64,000 nucleotides of DNA, taken from positions 248,001-312,000 of the forward strand of contig JACJYE010000002.1 of the NCBI GenBank assembly GCA_020636255.1, in the 5' to 3' direction. The stretch is from Lewinellaceae bacterium (GTDB lineage: Bacteria > Bacteroidota > Bacteroidia > Chitinophagales > Saprospiraceae). A model generated the notes under the pieces. That model was not told the origin of the DNA. It made no database searches and saw only the letters and a list, made by a program, of their open reading frames with translations. Of the stretch, positions 34,583 through 43,392 are shown piece after piece. The position numbers and the translations under genes are program-made. Position 1 is the stretch's first letter. Each line of letters begins with the position of its first letter.

Positions 34583-35554
34583 ATGCCAGTACAACTATCT
34601 CAAAGGTTTTTGACCATCGCGTCCTTTGCGGCCATTTATCTCATCTGGGGCAGCACCTACCTGTTCAACTACTTTGCGATACAGGATATACCGCCTTTTC
34701 TGATGGCCGGCAGCCGGTTCTTGGCTGCTGGCCTGTTGTTATATGCCATATCGTGGCGCCCGGGCAGGCCAGCCCCAGGCTGGCGTCAATGGGGCAATGC
34801 CACCCGTATGGGGTTCCTGTTCCTGTCGGTAGGCACCGGCGGCACCGTTTGGGCGGAGCAATACGTCGACACAGGCATCGCCGCGCTGCTCATCTCGCTG
34901 CAACCCCTGCTGGTCGTGGCCATGATGTGGATGCTGCAGGGTAAACGCCCGGGCGGCAAGGTATTGTCCGGCATAGCTCTGGGCATACTGGGCATGGTTT
35001 TGCTGGTCGGGCAACAGCGCTTTGTCACCAGCTCCCAAACCCTGATCGGCATGCTGGTTATTGGCGTAAGTATGACGAGCTGGTGCTTTGGGTCCATTAC
35101 CCTGAGCAGCGTAGCGCTCCCCGAAAACCGCCTGCAGAGCTCCGCCATGCAAATGATCGGAGGAGGAAGCATCCTGCTGCTCGTTTCCCTGCTCAGCGGC
35201 AACTGGGGACAGTTCGACATTACCGCAGTTAGCCTGAAGGCAGGCCTATCCTGGATCGTACTGGTATTGTTCGGCTCCATTGTGGCCTTTTCCGCTTTTA
35301 CCTACCTGCTACAAAACGTCAGCCCCGACAAAGTGGCCACTTCCAACTATGTCAACCCTGTTGTGGCCATGTGGCTTGGCTGGGCTTTCAACAGCGAAAG
35401 GATCACCGGGCAGTCCATTATGGCAGCCCTGCTGATGCTGGCCGGCGTGTTCTTTATGAATGCGAGGCTACAGGTGAAGCGCAGGCCGCCAGGGGCCGGC
35501 ATGCCTCAAGCAGAAAAGCGCAGGCCGTGGAAAAGGGCGACGGTAAGGGCCTGA
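34583..35554 (+). CDS. EamA/DMT family transporter
   Basis: A 323-residue inner-membrane protein with ten predicted helices in two EamA repeats (residues about 8-145 and 155-300). It opens with FAAIYLIWGSTYLFNYFAI, and the second repeat ends with NYVNPVVAMWLGWAFNSERI. DMT permeases export small metabolites or amino acids; the substrate is not predictable. The C-terminus is basic. ATG at 34583 is chosen because the 23 codons upstream overlap the terminator. Confidence 0.9.
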   Translation: MPVQLSQRFLTIASFAAIYLIWGSTYLFNYFAIQDIPPFLMAGSRFLAAGLLLYAISWRPGRPAPGWRQWGNATRMGFLFLSVGTGGTVWAEQYVDTGIAALLISLQPLLVVAMMWMLQGKRPGGKVLSGIALGILGMVLLVGQQRFVTSSQTLIGMLVIGVSMTSWCFGSITLSSVALPENRLQSSAMQMIGGGSILLLVSLLSGNWGQFDITAVSLKAGLSWIVLVLFGSIVAFSAFTYLLQNVSPDKVATSNYVNPVVAMWLGWAFNSERITGQSIMAALLMLAGVFFMNARLQVKRRPPGAGMPQAEKRRPWKRATVRA

Positions 35555-35572
35555 AAGCCTGCCAGCAAACGC

Positions 35573-35607
35573 AAAAAGGCGCCGCCCCACAGGGCAGCGC
35601 CTTTTTT
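35573..35607 (+). terminator. Terminator of the EamA transporter gene
   Basis: AAAAAGGCGC pairs with GCGCCTTTTTT, with an inner GCCC / GGGC, then a T run. It begins 19 bases after the stop. Confidence 0.85.
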
Positions 35608-35674
35608 GTAATACTTGCTTTAGGAACACTGGAAAAACAAAACCCCGGATACTCCCCAAAAAACCTGCTCTTCT

Positions 35675-35708
35675 AATCCCGGTAATCCTTTAATCCCAAT
35701 AATCCCGG
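35675..35708. repeat. TAATCC-type dispersed repeat
   Basis: AATCCCGGTAATCCTTTAAT and the following CCCAATAATCCCGG resemble 24781-24812. It abuts the stop codon of rplQ. Confidence 0.5.
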
Positions 35709-36212
35709 TCATTCTTCCTCCTCGGCTGCAGCAGCAGTTGCTGTGGTAGCTGCAGTTGCGGCAGTAGCGGCTGTTGTCGTAGTGCCGGAGCCGCCACGGC
35801 GGCGGCGGCGGCGACGGCTGCTGCCGCCCTGGTCTTTGCCGACTTTGTATATTTCGTTGAAATCCACCAGCTCGATCATGGCCATTTCCGAAGCGTCGCC
35901 GCGGCGGAAGCCCGTTTTGATCACGCGGACATAACCGCCCGGGCGGTTGCCTACCTTAGCGGCGACGGGGCCGAAGAGCTCCGTGATAGCGTCTTTGTTC
36001 TGCAGGTAGCTGAATACGACGCGGCGGGAGTGCGTAGTATTGTCTTTCGCCTTCGTGATCAGCGGTTCGATGAAGGTGCGCAGCGATTTGGCCTTTGCCA
36101 GCGTCGTGGTGATACGCTTGTGCGTGATCAGGGCGATAGCCAGGTTGCGCATCAGCGCCTTGCGGTGGGCCGAAGTACGGCTGAGATGGTTGACTTTCTT
36201 ACCGTGTCTCAT
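35709..36212 (-). CDS. rplQ: 50S ribosomal protein L17
   Basis: Core L17 (residues 1-118: MRHGKKVNHLSRTSAHRKAL ... GGYVRVIKTGFRRGDASEMA) lines the exit region of the tunnel. A 49-residue extension follows, consisting of a poly-Arg stretch (SSRRRRRRRGG), then only Thr and Ala, then four Glu. Low-complexity tails on L17 are common in Bacteroidota, but this one is strikingly repetitive. It is the last gene of the alpha operon, 179 bp after rpoA, with a hairpin in between. Confidence 0.96.
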   Translation of the reverse strand: MRHGKKVNHLSRTSAHRKALMRNLAIALITHKRITTTLAKAKSLRTFIEPLITKAKDNTTHSRRVVFSYLQNKDAITELFGPVAAKVGNRPGGYVRVIKTGFRRGDASEMAMIELVDFNEIYKVGKDQGGSSRRRRRRRGGSGTTTTAATAATAATTATAAAAEEEE

Positions 36213-36350
36213 TTTGAGGTAATTTGCTTCGCAACACCGCTCTTTCAGCGCGCCCGCAGGGCTCCGGGCCGCAGGCCGGCCCTATCTGAAAGGTGGTTAT
36301 TGCAGGTTGTGAAAATAAAGCCCAAAAGGCTGCCTGCCATTAAATCGTGT

Positions 36351-36381
36351 TCAAAAAATAAGCGCTCCGGGAGCGCTTATT
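36351..36381 (-). terminator. Hairpin between rpoA and rplQ, possible terminator or attenuator
   Basis: AATAAGCGCT / AGCGCTTATT form a 10-bp stem around a five-base loop. On the minus strand it is followed by TTTTTTG. It starts 11 bases after the rpoA stop, upstream of rplQ. Confidence 0.65.
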
Positions 36382-36391
36382 TTTCGGCTTT

Positions 36392-37390
36392 TTATTCCTC
36401 GTCCAGCTTGTACTTCGACAGGTCCATGCCGAAGGTCAGGCCTTTGTCCTGAAGCAGCTCTTCGATCTCTACGAGCGATTTCTTACCGAAGTTGCGGAAC
36501 TTGAGCAGCTCGTGCGTATCGTAACGGACCAGTTCAGCCAGTGTGTTGATCTTAGCTGCCTTGAGGCAGTTGTAAGCACGAACAGACAGGTCGAGGTCTT
36601 CGAGCGAGGTCTTGAGCAGCTTGCGCATATGCAGGATATGCTCATCGACGATATTGTCTTCGCGGCCGGAAGCATCCTCGAAGGTGATATTTTCATCGGT
36701 GATCAGCATCAGGTGCTGGATCAGGATACGGGAAGCTTCCTTGATGGCATCTTCCGGGTGGATAGTGCCGTCGGTTTTCACTTCGATGGTGAGCTTCTCG
36801 TAGTCGGTGCGTTGGCCCACACGCGTATTTTCCACGCGGTAAGCAACATTTTTGATCGGAGTATAGATGGCATCCACCGGGATAACGCCGATGGGGGCGT
36901 CTTTCGGCAGGTTCTCATCGGCCGGCACATAACCCCGCCCTTTGGAAATGGTAAGCTCCATTTCGAGGTTGACGAAGGGTTCCATCTGGCAGATGAGCAG
37001 GCTCGGGTTCATTACTTTGAACACATTGGTGTGTTCTTCGATATCGCTGGCGCGGAATTCCTCCTTGCCACTGATCGTCAGGTAGACTTTTTCGGTTGTA
37101 ATGTCTTCGTCGGCGAGCAGTTGCTTGAGGCGCACCTGCTTGAGGTTCAGGATGATCTCTACGACATCCTCCACCACACCGCGGATAGTGGCAAATTCGT
37201 GTTCTACGCCTGCGATGCGTACAGCGGAAATAGCGAAGCCTTCCAGTGAGGAAAGCAGAACCCTGCGGAGCGAGTTTCCGACAGTCTGGCCGAAACCCGG
37301 TTCGAGCGGTTTGAATTCAAAAAGCCCTTCGAAGTCATTGGCTTTTTGCATTACGATCTTGTCAGGCTTCTGGAAATTTAATATACTCAT
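36392..37390 (-). CDS. rpoA: DNA-directed RNA polymerase subunit alpha
   Basis: A 332-residue alpha subunit. The N-terminal assembly domain (about 10-235) includes FKPLEPGFGQTVGNSLRRVL, and the C-terminal domain (about 265-325) contains SVRAYNCLKAAKINTLAELV and LLKFRNFGKKSLVEIEELL for activator and UP-element contact. ATG 37390 gives MSILNFQKPDKIVMQ. The 225-bp gap from rpsD, with three hairpins, is unusually long for an alpha operon. Confidence 0.97.
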   Translation of the reverse strand: MSILNFQKPDKIVMQKANDFEGLFEFKPLEPGFGQTVGNSLRRVLLSSLEGFAISAVRIAGVEHEFATIRGVVEDVVEIILNLKQVRLKQLLADEDITTEKVYLTISGKEEFRASDIEEHTNVFKVMNPSLLICQMEPFVNLEMELTISKGRGYVPADENLPKDAPIGVIPVDAIYTPIKNVAYRVENTRVGQRTDYEKLTIEVKTDGTIHPEDAIKEASRILIQHLMLITDENITFEDASGREDNIVDEHILHMRKLLKTSLEDLDLSVRAYNCLKAAKINTLAELVRYDTHELLKFRNFGKKSLVEIEELLQDKGLTFGMDLSKYKLDEE

Positions 37391-37515
37391 ATGTTGACCT
37401 GTGTACTTTTGAAAGGAAATTAAAACCGGCAAACGGACAAGTAGAAAGCCGCTTTCTTATACGCCCAAAAGTGGCCTGCTGTTCTCCTGAAGAGCAAACC
37501 ACTTCCGGTAATCGC

Positions 37516-37608
37516 GCCCGGGTTTTTCGGGCTTATCGTGCACCCTGAAGGTTCACCTTCAGGAGTTGTAATATGACATTTGACAGCCCGGTTTACCAGG
37601 CTGTCAAA
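37516..37608 (-). promoter_or_regulatory. Three hairpins in the rpsD-rpoA spacer
   Basis: In order of transcription: TTTGACAGCC / GGCTGTCAAA (37579-37608, perfect 10 bp), CCTGAAGGT / ACCTTCAGG (37544-37563, perfect 9 bp) and GCCCG / CGGGC (37516-37532). None has a good T tract on the minus strand. They may be processing or autoregulatory structures; S4 regulates its own operon in some bacteria. Confidence 0.5.
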
Positions 37609-37615
37609 CTGCTGT

Positions 37616-38227
37616 TTACTTGGAGTACAATTCGACGATCAGCTGTTCGTTGATCTTTTCCGGAATGCTCTCCCGTTCCGGATAGGCCACGAACACGCCC
37701 TGCATTTTATCCGGGTTGAATTCCAACCAGGAGTATTTGCGCACGTCTGATTTCCCGCCAACACAGTCTTTGATCGCCTGCATGCCCTGCGACTTGCCGC
37801 GCACGCCCACGATATCGCCGGGGCGCAACTGATAGGACGGGATGTTGGTCACTATGCCATTGACCGTAATGTGGCGGTGCGTCACCAACTGGCGGGCGCC
37901 TCTCCGGGTCGGAGCGATGCCAAGCCGGAAAACGGTATTATCCAGGCGGGCTTCCAGGAACTGTAACAACACTTCACCGGTAACACCGCTCTTGCTGCTG
38001 GCCTTATCGAAAAGGTTGCGGAACTGGCGCTCCAGTACCCCGTAGGTATACTTCGCCTTTTGCTTTTCCATCAGCTGGAGGGCATAGTCAGATTTCTGAC
38101 GGCGGCGGCGGGTGTTGCCGTGCTGCCCCGGAGGATATTTCTTGCGTTCAAATGCTTTATCGAAGCCGAATATCGACTCGCCGAATGCTCTTGACTTTTT
38201 AGTCGTTGGACCTGTATATCTCGCCAT
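37616..38227 (-). CDS. rpsD: 30S ribosomal protein S4
   Basis: A 203-residue assembly protein: an N-terminal helical region without the zinc-binding Cys set (MARYTGPTTKKSRAFGESIF), then the S4 RNA-binding domain (LEARLDNTVFRLGIAPTRRG ... VTHRHITVNG). It is encoded after rpsK with a 23-bp gap. Confidence 0.97.
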   Translation of the reverse strand: MARYTGPTTKKSRAFGESIFGFDKAFERKKYPPGQHGNTRRRRQKSDYALQLMEKQKAKYTYGVLERQFRNLFDKASSKSGVTGEVLLQFLEARLDNTVFRLGIAPTRRGARQLVTHRHITVNGIVTNIPSYQLRPGDIVGVRGKSQGMQAIKDCVGGKSDVRKYSWLEFNPDKMQGVFVAYPERESIPEKINEQLIVELYSK

Positions 38228-38250
38228 TTGGACAAAAGATTTTCAATTGA

Positions 38251-38646
38251 TTAAACCCTTCTGCGCTTGGGAGGACGGCAACCGTTGTGGGGTACCGGCG
38301 TAACGTCCTTAATGCGCATAACTTTTATACCTGCACCATCAATAGCGCGAATAGCTGCCTCCCGGCCAGAACCGGGGCCTTTGACATAGACTTCTGCTAC
38401 GCGCATGCCTGCCTCGTAAGCAACGCGGGCGGCATCGCTGGCGGCAACCTGAGCTGCGTAAGGCGTGTTCTTCTTGGAACCGCGGAAGCCGGCTTTGCCC
38501 GCGGAAGCCCAGGAGATCACCTGCCCTTTCTTATTGGTCAAAGAAATGATGATATTATTGAAGGTAGCCTTGATGTACACCAAGCCTTCCGTGTCAATCT
38601 TGACATTCCTCTTTTTAACTTTCTTTGTTGCTTTTCCTTTAGCCAT
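38251..38646 (-). CDS. rpsK: 30S ribosomal protein S11
   Basis: A 131-residue platform protein. GLVYIKATFNNIIISLTNKK, QVAASDAARVAYEAGMRVAE and the C-terminal DVTPVPHNGCRPPKRRRV are diagnostic. It lies between rpsM and rpsD in the usual order. Confidence 0.97.
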   Translation of the reverse strand: MAKGKATKKVKKRNVKIDTEGLVYIKATFNNIIISLTNKKGQVISWASAGKAGFRGSKKNTPYAAQVAASDAARVAYEAGMRVAEVYVKGPGSGREAAIRAIDGAGIKVMRIKDVTPVPHNGCRPPKRRRV

Positions 38647-38718
38647 TTCTTGGAATTGTTTTATACAGCCACAGCGGATGGAACCCCAATGAAGCCCATC
38701 GTGCAGCCCAACTCAGAA

Positions 38719-39096
38719 TTACTTGGTTGCTTTCTTCTTGTTGGCGACCGTCTTACGTTTGCCTTTGCGGGTACGGGCGTTGGTACGCGTACGCTGCCCC
38801 CGGACCGGCAGGCCCTTGCGGTGGCGCAGGCCACGATAACAACCGATATCCATGAGGCGCTTGATGTTCAACTGCACCTCCGAACGCAATTCACCTTCTA
38901 CTTTGAATTCGTTGGTGATGATGCGGGCAATTTCCCGGACGTTCTCATCGGTCCAGTCCTGAACTTTTACGTCCTCTTCGATCCCTGCCTTGTCCAGGAT
39001 CTTGCTGGCCGTTGAGCGCCCGATCCCGTAAATGTAAGTCAGGCTGACAACACCGCGCTTGTTTCTAGGCAAATCGACACCTACTATACGAGCCAT
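38719..39096 (-). CDS. rpsM: 30S ribosomal protein S13
   Basis: A 125-residue head protein: MARIVGVDLPRNKRGVVSLT, the helix-turn-helix region LRSEVQLNIKRLMDIGCYRG and the conserved RHRKGLPVRGQRTRTNARTR tail that reaches the P-site tRNA. It follows rpmJ by 38 bp. Confidence 0.97.
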   Translation of the reverse strand: MARIVGVDLPRNKRGVVSLTYIYGIGRSTASKILDKAGIEEDVKVQDWTDENVREIARIITNEFKVEGELRSEVQLNIKRLMDIGCYRGLRHRKGLPVRGQRTRTNARTRKGKRKTVANKKKATK

Positions 39097-39134
39097 TTTC
39101 GCTATTGATTTTATCGTTAATGCACAGCTCCGGT

Positions 39135-39251
39135 TTAACCCTGGCGCTGCTTGTACTTAGGGTTCTTCTTGTTGATGATGTAAACCTTTCCCTTCCTTCT
39201 TACGATCTTGCAATCGGCGGAACGTTTTTTGACGGAAGCTCTGACTTTCAT
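39135..39251 (-). CDS. rpmJ: 50S ribosomal protein L36
   Basis: A small gene of 38 codons: MKVRASVKKRSADCKIVRRK then KVYIINKKNPKYKQRQG. Compared with zinc-binding L36, three of the four metal ligands are replaced (first Cys by Ser, third Cys by Asn, His by Tyr), so this is the zinc-free form. It lies between infA and rpsM, as expected. Confidence 0.93.
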   Translation of the reverse strand: MKVRASVKKRSADCKIVRRKGKVYIINKKNPKYKQRQG

Positions 39252-39289
39252 GGTACAGTTAGTTTTCTAATGAAAAAAACAGCCTGGTT

Positions 39290-39508
39290 TTACTTGTAAC
39301 GGTAAATAATGCGGCCCCGGCTCAAATCATAGGGGGACATCTCCACCGCCACCTTGTCGCCCGGAAGTATCCGGATATAGTTCATGCGCATCTTTCCCGA
39401 AATGGTCGCCACGATCTGGTGGTCATTTTCCAGGCGGACGCGAAACATGGCGTTCGACAAGGCTTCTTCAATTATACCGTCCTGTTTTATCAGGTTTTTC
39501 TTTGACAT
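39290..39508 (-). CDS. infA: Translation initiation factor IF-1
   Basis: A 72-residue OB-fold protein with ALSNAMFRVRLENDHQIVAT and the strongly conserved SGKMRMNYIRILPGDKVAVE. Start MSKKNLIKQDG at 39508. A consensus promoter lies just upstream, so infA and the genes after it can be transcribed independently of map. Confidence 0.96.
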   Translation of the reverse strand: MSKKNLIKQDGIIEEALSNAMFRVRLENDHQIVATISGKMRMNYIRILPGDKVAVEMSPYDLSRGRIIYRYK

Positions 39509-39526
39509 AGTCGAATTTTCGGAGTG

Positions 39527-39534
39527 CAAAGATA
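39527..39534 (-). promoter_or_regulatory. Promoter -7 element TATCTTTG before infA
   Basis: Exact match to TAnnTTTG on the minus strand, 18 bases upstream of the infA start, within an AT-rich spacer (39535-39580) that lacks coding sequence. It gives a leader of only about a dozen bases. Confidence 0.6.
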
Positions 39535-39662
39535 TAGAAATTCACTGATTTTTTATCCTATTTACATAAAAAATCACGACCCGCCAGGCTTTATGCCACT
39601 ATGCCGGCGAAGCCGCTCTTTCTATACTTGCAAATACTCCGGAATAGTAAAGTTTTCATGAC

Positions 39663-40484
39663 TTATACGGCAGCCGTTTTCAGGGGTACTTCCTGTACGT
39701 TGGCATTGCCGCGTATAGCCGATTCGATCAGGGCATGGTCGGAGAGCACCTCAGGGCCCTCCATCCTGATAGCAATCGTATGTTCGTAATGTGCGGAAGG
39801 CTTGTGGTCCTTTGCGTAAACCGTCCAACCGTCAGACAAGGTCCGGACCTCTTTTCTTCCCTGGTTGACCATGGGTTCGATAGCGATCACCAGCCCTTCT
39901 TTCAACATAGGCCCGCGGCCGCGCTTCCCGTAGTTGGGTACTTCCGGCGGTTCGTGCAGCTCTCGGCCGATTCCGTGGCCAACCAGTTCGCGCACTACGC
40001 CGTAGCCGTGTTCCCGTTCTACGTATTGCTGTACGGCAAAACCAATATCTCCCAGGCGGTTGCCTACCTGGGCCATTTCGATAGCCCGGTACAGAGAAGT
40101 GTTCGTCACCCGGCAGAGGTCCATGACGTTTTTATTCACCTCACCCAACGGAAAGGTATAAGCAGAATCGCCATGAAAGCCATTGTAGAACACTCCGCAG
40201 TCGACGGATACGACATCGCCATCCTCGAAGATCTGTTTGTCGGAAGGGATACCGTGCACTACATTTTCATTTACAGAAACACAGAGCGTAGCTGGAAAAC
40301 CGCGGTATCCTTTAAAGGAAGGCACTGCGCCCTGGTCACGGATAAAAGTTTCGGCCACCCGGTCAATCTCCGCACCGCTCATGCCCGGCCGTATAATAGC
40401 TCCCACTTCGGCCAGCACCTTGCAAACGAGCAGGCAGCTTTCTCTGATGAGTTCTATTTCTTCGTCCGTCTTGTAAATGATCAT
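39663..40484 (-). CDS. map: Type I methionine aminopeptidase
   Basis: A 273-residue M24A enzyme that removes the initiator Met. Metal ligands are visible: two Asp in VDCGVFYNGFHGDSAYTF, His in LVGHGIGRELHE, Glu in IAIEPM and the final Glu in YEHTIAI. It lies between secY and infA, as in many spc operons. Confidence 0.96.
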   Translation of the reverse strand: MIIYKTDEEIELIRESCLLVCKVLAEVGAIIRPGMSGAEIDRVAETFIRDQGAVPSFKGYRGFPATLCVSVNENVVHGIPSDKQIFEDGDVVSVDCGVFYNGFHGDSAYTFPLGEVNKNVMDLCRVTNTSLYRAIEMAQVGNRLGDIGFAVQQYVEREHGYGVVRELVGHGIGRELHEPPEVPNYGKRGRGPMLKEGLVIAIEPMVNQGRKEVRTLSDGWTVYAKDHKPSAHYEHTIAIRMEGPEVLSDHALIESAIRGNANVQEVPLKTAAV

Positions 40485-40572
40485 CCGTTCTTTGATTAGG
40501 CCTTACATAAAACGCTGAACGGCCGGCAATGTTGAACCCGTATCGGGGCTGCTAGATCCGGTATCCTTTCAG

Positions 40573-40614
40573 CACCGTACCGCCCCGTTGCCATTGCCCC
40601 GGGACGGTACGGTG
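40573..40614 (-). other. Hairpin between secY and map
   Basis: A perfect 10-bp inverted repeat, CACCGTACCG / CGGTACGGTG, separated by 22 bases in the 188-bp secY-map gap. There is no T run, so it is not a standard terminator; it is possibly an RNA-processing or regulatory structure. Confidence 0.5.
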
Positions 40615-40672
40615 TATGTTGTGCTATATTCAGGCGCTGCCCAGCATGTATGTATGTGCACAGGCAGTTTCA

Positions 40673-42046
40673 TTACATATTCGCGCCGATCCCCTGGACG
40701 CGGCTGCGGCCTTGTATCCTTCCGGACTTCACGAGGCCATCGTAACGGCGCATCAGCAGGTGGCTTTCGATCTGTTGCAGGGTATCCAGTACCACAGCGA
40801 CCAGGATTAGCATGGACGTACCGCCAAAGAACATGGAGAAGGCTACGTTGATGCCAAAAGCCCTTGCGAATGCCGGAAGTACGGCGATCATACCGAGGAA
40901 CACGGAACCGGGCAGCGTGATCCGGGTGGTAACCGCATCGATAAAATCAGCGGTCGGTTTGCCGGGTTTGATGCCGGGGATAAAAGCGTTCTGGCGCTTC
41001 AGGTATTCTGCATACTGCTGCGGGTTGACCAGCAGAGCCGTATAGACATAGGTGAAGAGCACCACCAGTATGAAGTAGATGATGTTGTATGGCGCCGAGG
41101 TAAAGTCGTTCAGGGCGCGCAGGAGTGGGTTGGCCGCTACACCGCTGTCAGCGCCGGCGAGGAACTGAGCTACGGTGGCCGGCAGGAACATGAGCGCCTG
41201 AGCGAAGATGATCGGCATCACACCCGAAGCGTTGACCTTCAAGGGGATGTAATCGCGCACACCTGCAGCAGGCATGGCGTTGGCGCCGCGGCCCACCATG
41301 CGCTTGGCAAACTGAATGGGGATTCGGCGAACCCCCTGGACGATCAGCACCGTAGCCATTACGACGGCATACAGGGCAGCGATCTCGATCACGAAGATGA
41401 TCAGGCCGTTGTTGGCCAGTTGCGATTGGAATTCGAACACCAGGGCCTGGGGCAGCCTGGCGATGATCCCCACGGTGATCAGCAGGGATACGCCGTTGCC
41501 GATACCGCGGTCGGTGATGCGTTCACCGAGCCACATGGCAAATACCGTACCCGTACACAGGATGATGATATTCGAGATCCAGAAAATGCTAAGCGGGATA
41601 GTAGGGTCAACAGCGCCGAGGCTATTGATGTAGGTCAGGTAACCGCCGCCCTGCACCAGCGTGATGGCCACGGTAAGCAGGCGGGTGATCTGGTTAAGCT
41701 TTTTGCGGCCGGATTCCCCTTCCTTCTGCTGCAGGCGCTGAAAGTAAGGCACAGCGAAGCCCAGCAGCTGAATGATAATGGAGGCCGTGATATAAGGCAT
41801 GATGCCCAACGCGAAGACGGCAGCGTTGTTGAAAGCACCACCGGTGAACACGTTGATCAACCCCAGCAGGTCATTAGCATTATTACTATTTGCCGAAGCT
41901 GATGCCAGCACAGATGGAATAACACCTGGCAGGACTACATAAGAACCGAAACGGAACACCATCAGCATGCCGAGGGTGAACAAAATGCGGTTCCGCAGCT
42001 CTTTGATCTTCCAGATGTTCTTTAAGGTGGTGATTAATTTTTTCAT
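40673..42046 (-). CDS. secY: Protein translocase subunit SecY
   Basis: A 457-residue channel with ten membrane helices. Diagnostic segments are FGSYVVLPGVIP, FALGIMPYITASIIIQLL (plug and helix 2 region), GVRRIPIQFAKRMVG and IPGIKPGKPTADFIDAV. It follows rplO by 26 bp and is the distal part of the spc operon before the hairpin. Confidence 0.97.
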   Translation of the reverse strand: MKKLITTLKNIWKIKELRNRILFTLGMLMVFRFGSYVVLPGVIPSVLASASANSNNANDLLGLINVFTGGAFNNAAVFALGIMPYITASIIIQLLGFAVPYFQRLQQKEGESGRKKLNQITRLLTVAITLVQGGGYLTYINSLGAVDPTIPLSIFWISNIIILCTGTVFAMWLGERITDRGIGNGVSLLITVGIIARLPQALVFEFQSQLANNGLIIFVIEIAALYAVVMATVLIVQGVRRIPIQFAKRMVGRGANAMPAAGVRDYIPLKVNASGVMPIIFAQALMFLPATVAQFLAGADSGVAANPLLRALNDFTSAPYNIIYFILVVLFTYVYTALLVNPQQYAEYLKRQNAFIPGIKPGKPTADFIDAVTTRITLPGSVFLGMIAVLPAFARAFGINVAFSMFFGGTSMLILVAVVLDTLQQIESHLLMRRYDGLVKSGRIQGRSRVQGIGANM

Positions 42047-42072
42047 CTATTTTGGTAGTTGTCGGCCTCGGT

Positions 42073-42522
42073 TTACTCTGCAATGTTAACCGTGCCGCCC
42101 AGTTTTTCAATCGCCTCCTTAGCAGAATCGGAGAAAGCATGAGCCTGTACGGACAATTTAGCTTTCAATTCCCCGCTGCCGAGGATCTTAACTTTGTCTT
42201 TTTTCCGGATGATGCCGTTAGCCGCCAGGGTTTCGAGGTCAACCGTATTGAGGTTGAACTTCTCCGAGATCATCTGCAGACGGCCCAGGTTGATAGGCAC
42301 GTAAGCTACGCGATTCGGGTTTTTGAAACCTATTTTGGGCAGGCGCATCTGAATAGGCATCTGTCCGCCTTCAAAGTTACGCTTTTCCCTGGAACCGGAA
42401 CGGGATTTATCCCCTTTGTGCCCACGGGTGGATGTGCCACCGTGGCCGGAGCCTATACCTCTCGCGATCCGCTTGCGCTTCTTTACCGAACCAGATGCAG
42501 GCTTCAAGTTATGCAATTCCAT
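42073..42522 (-). CDS. rplO: 50S ribosomal protein L15
   Basis: A 149-residue protein. The Gly/Arg/Lys-rich N-terminus (RIARGIGSGHGGTSTRGHKG) and the C-terminal domain (VKILGSGELKAKLSVQAHAF) are typical. It lies between rpmD and secY. Confidence 0.97.
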   Translation of the reverse strand: MELHNLKPASGSVKKRKRIARGIGSGHGGTSTRGHKGDKSRSGSREKRNFEGGQMPIQMRLPKIGFKNPNRVAYVPINLGRLQMISEKFNLNTVDLETLAANGIIRKKDKVKILGSGELKAKLSVQAHAFSDSAKEAIEKLGGTVNIAE

Positions 42523-42630
42523 TATGACGATATGATTTATGCTACACTAGAAATATTTGCAAAGATATCCGGCAATACCGGCAATGCAAATTTTTTAATT
42601 TAAAGTATTTCGCGCGGCCTGGAACCAGGG

Positions 42631-42813
42631 TTACTGTACTTCCTCGACGCTTACCAGGTGGCGTACTTTTTCCACCATGCCTTTGATCTGGGGGGTCGCT
42701 TCGTGGATGACCGTTTGGTGCATTTTGCGAATGCCCAGGGCCCTGATCGTATCTTTTTGCCGCTGCGGGCGGTCAATAACGCTTTTTACTTGGGTTATTT
42801 TCAGCTTGCCCAT
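42631..42813 (-). CDS. rpmD: 50S ribosomal protein L30
   Basis: A 60-residue protein, MGKLKITQVKSVIDRPQRQK, with the L30 core TIRALGIRKMHQTVIHEAT. A 39-bp gap separates it from rpsE upstream and a 108-bp gap from rplO downstream. Confidence 0.96.
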   Translation of the reverse strand: MGKLKITQVKSVIDRPQRQKDTIRALGIRKMHQTVIHEATPQIKGMVEKVRHLVSVEEVQ

Positions 42814-42852
42814 CGCTTTAGGTTTAGTAGAGCGGCCTGAGCCCGCCCCTGA

Positions 42853-43371
42853 TTATCCGTTAAACAACTTTTCCATGGAGATGTTCCGCTGGCGGGATAC
42901 GTCCATCGGCGTTCTCAATTTTGCCAGGGCATCGACGGTGGCCTTCACCACGTTGTGGGGGTTGGAGGAGCCCATCGATTTGGCGAGCACGTTGTGTACG
43001 CCGGCAATTTCCAGCACAGCGCGCATAGCGCCGCCTGCGATCACGCCCGTACCATCGGCAGCGGGTTTGATCAGGACGCGGCCGGCGCCGTATTTCCCTT
43101 TCTGTTCGTGGGGAATGGTCCCTTTATGCAGCGGGATGCGGATGAGGTTTTTCTTGGCGTCATCCACCGCTTTGGAGATCGCTTCGGAAACGTCGCGGGC
43201 TTTGCCAAGGCCATGGCCTACGGTACCCTGGCCGTCGCCTACCACTACGATAGCAGCGAAGCTGAACGTACGGCCACCCTTGGTCACTTTGGCAACCCGG
43301 TTGAGGTTCACCAGCTTTTCCTTCAGTTCCGTTTCAGCGGGCTTAACCCTGTTGGAGGTCTTTTTAGCCAT
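42853..43371 (-). CDS. rpsE: 30S ribosomal protein S5
   Basis: A 172-residue protein with double-stranded-RNA-binding and C-terminal domains: KVTKGGRTFSFAAIVVVGDG, then GAGRVLIKPAADGTGVIAGG and MRAVLEIAGVHNVLAKSMGS. It contributes to decoding accuracy. Confidence 0.97.
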   Translation of the reverse strand: MAKKTSNRVKPAETELKEKLVNLNRVAKVTKGGRTFSFAAIVVVGDGQGTVGHGLGKARDVSEAISKAVDDAKKNLIRIPLHKGTIPHEQKGKYGAGRVLIKPAADGTGVIAGGAMRAVLEIAGVHNVLAKSMGSSNPHNVVKATVDALAKLRTPMDVSRQRNISMEKLFNG

Positions 43372-43392
43372 TATTTCTCAGGTTGTTGTGGT

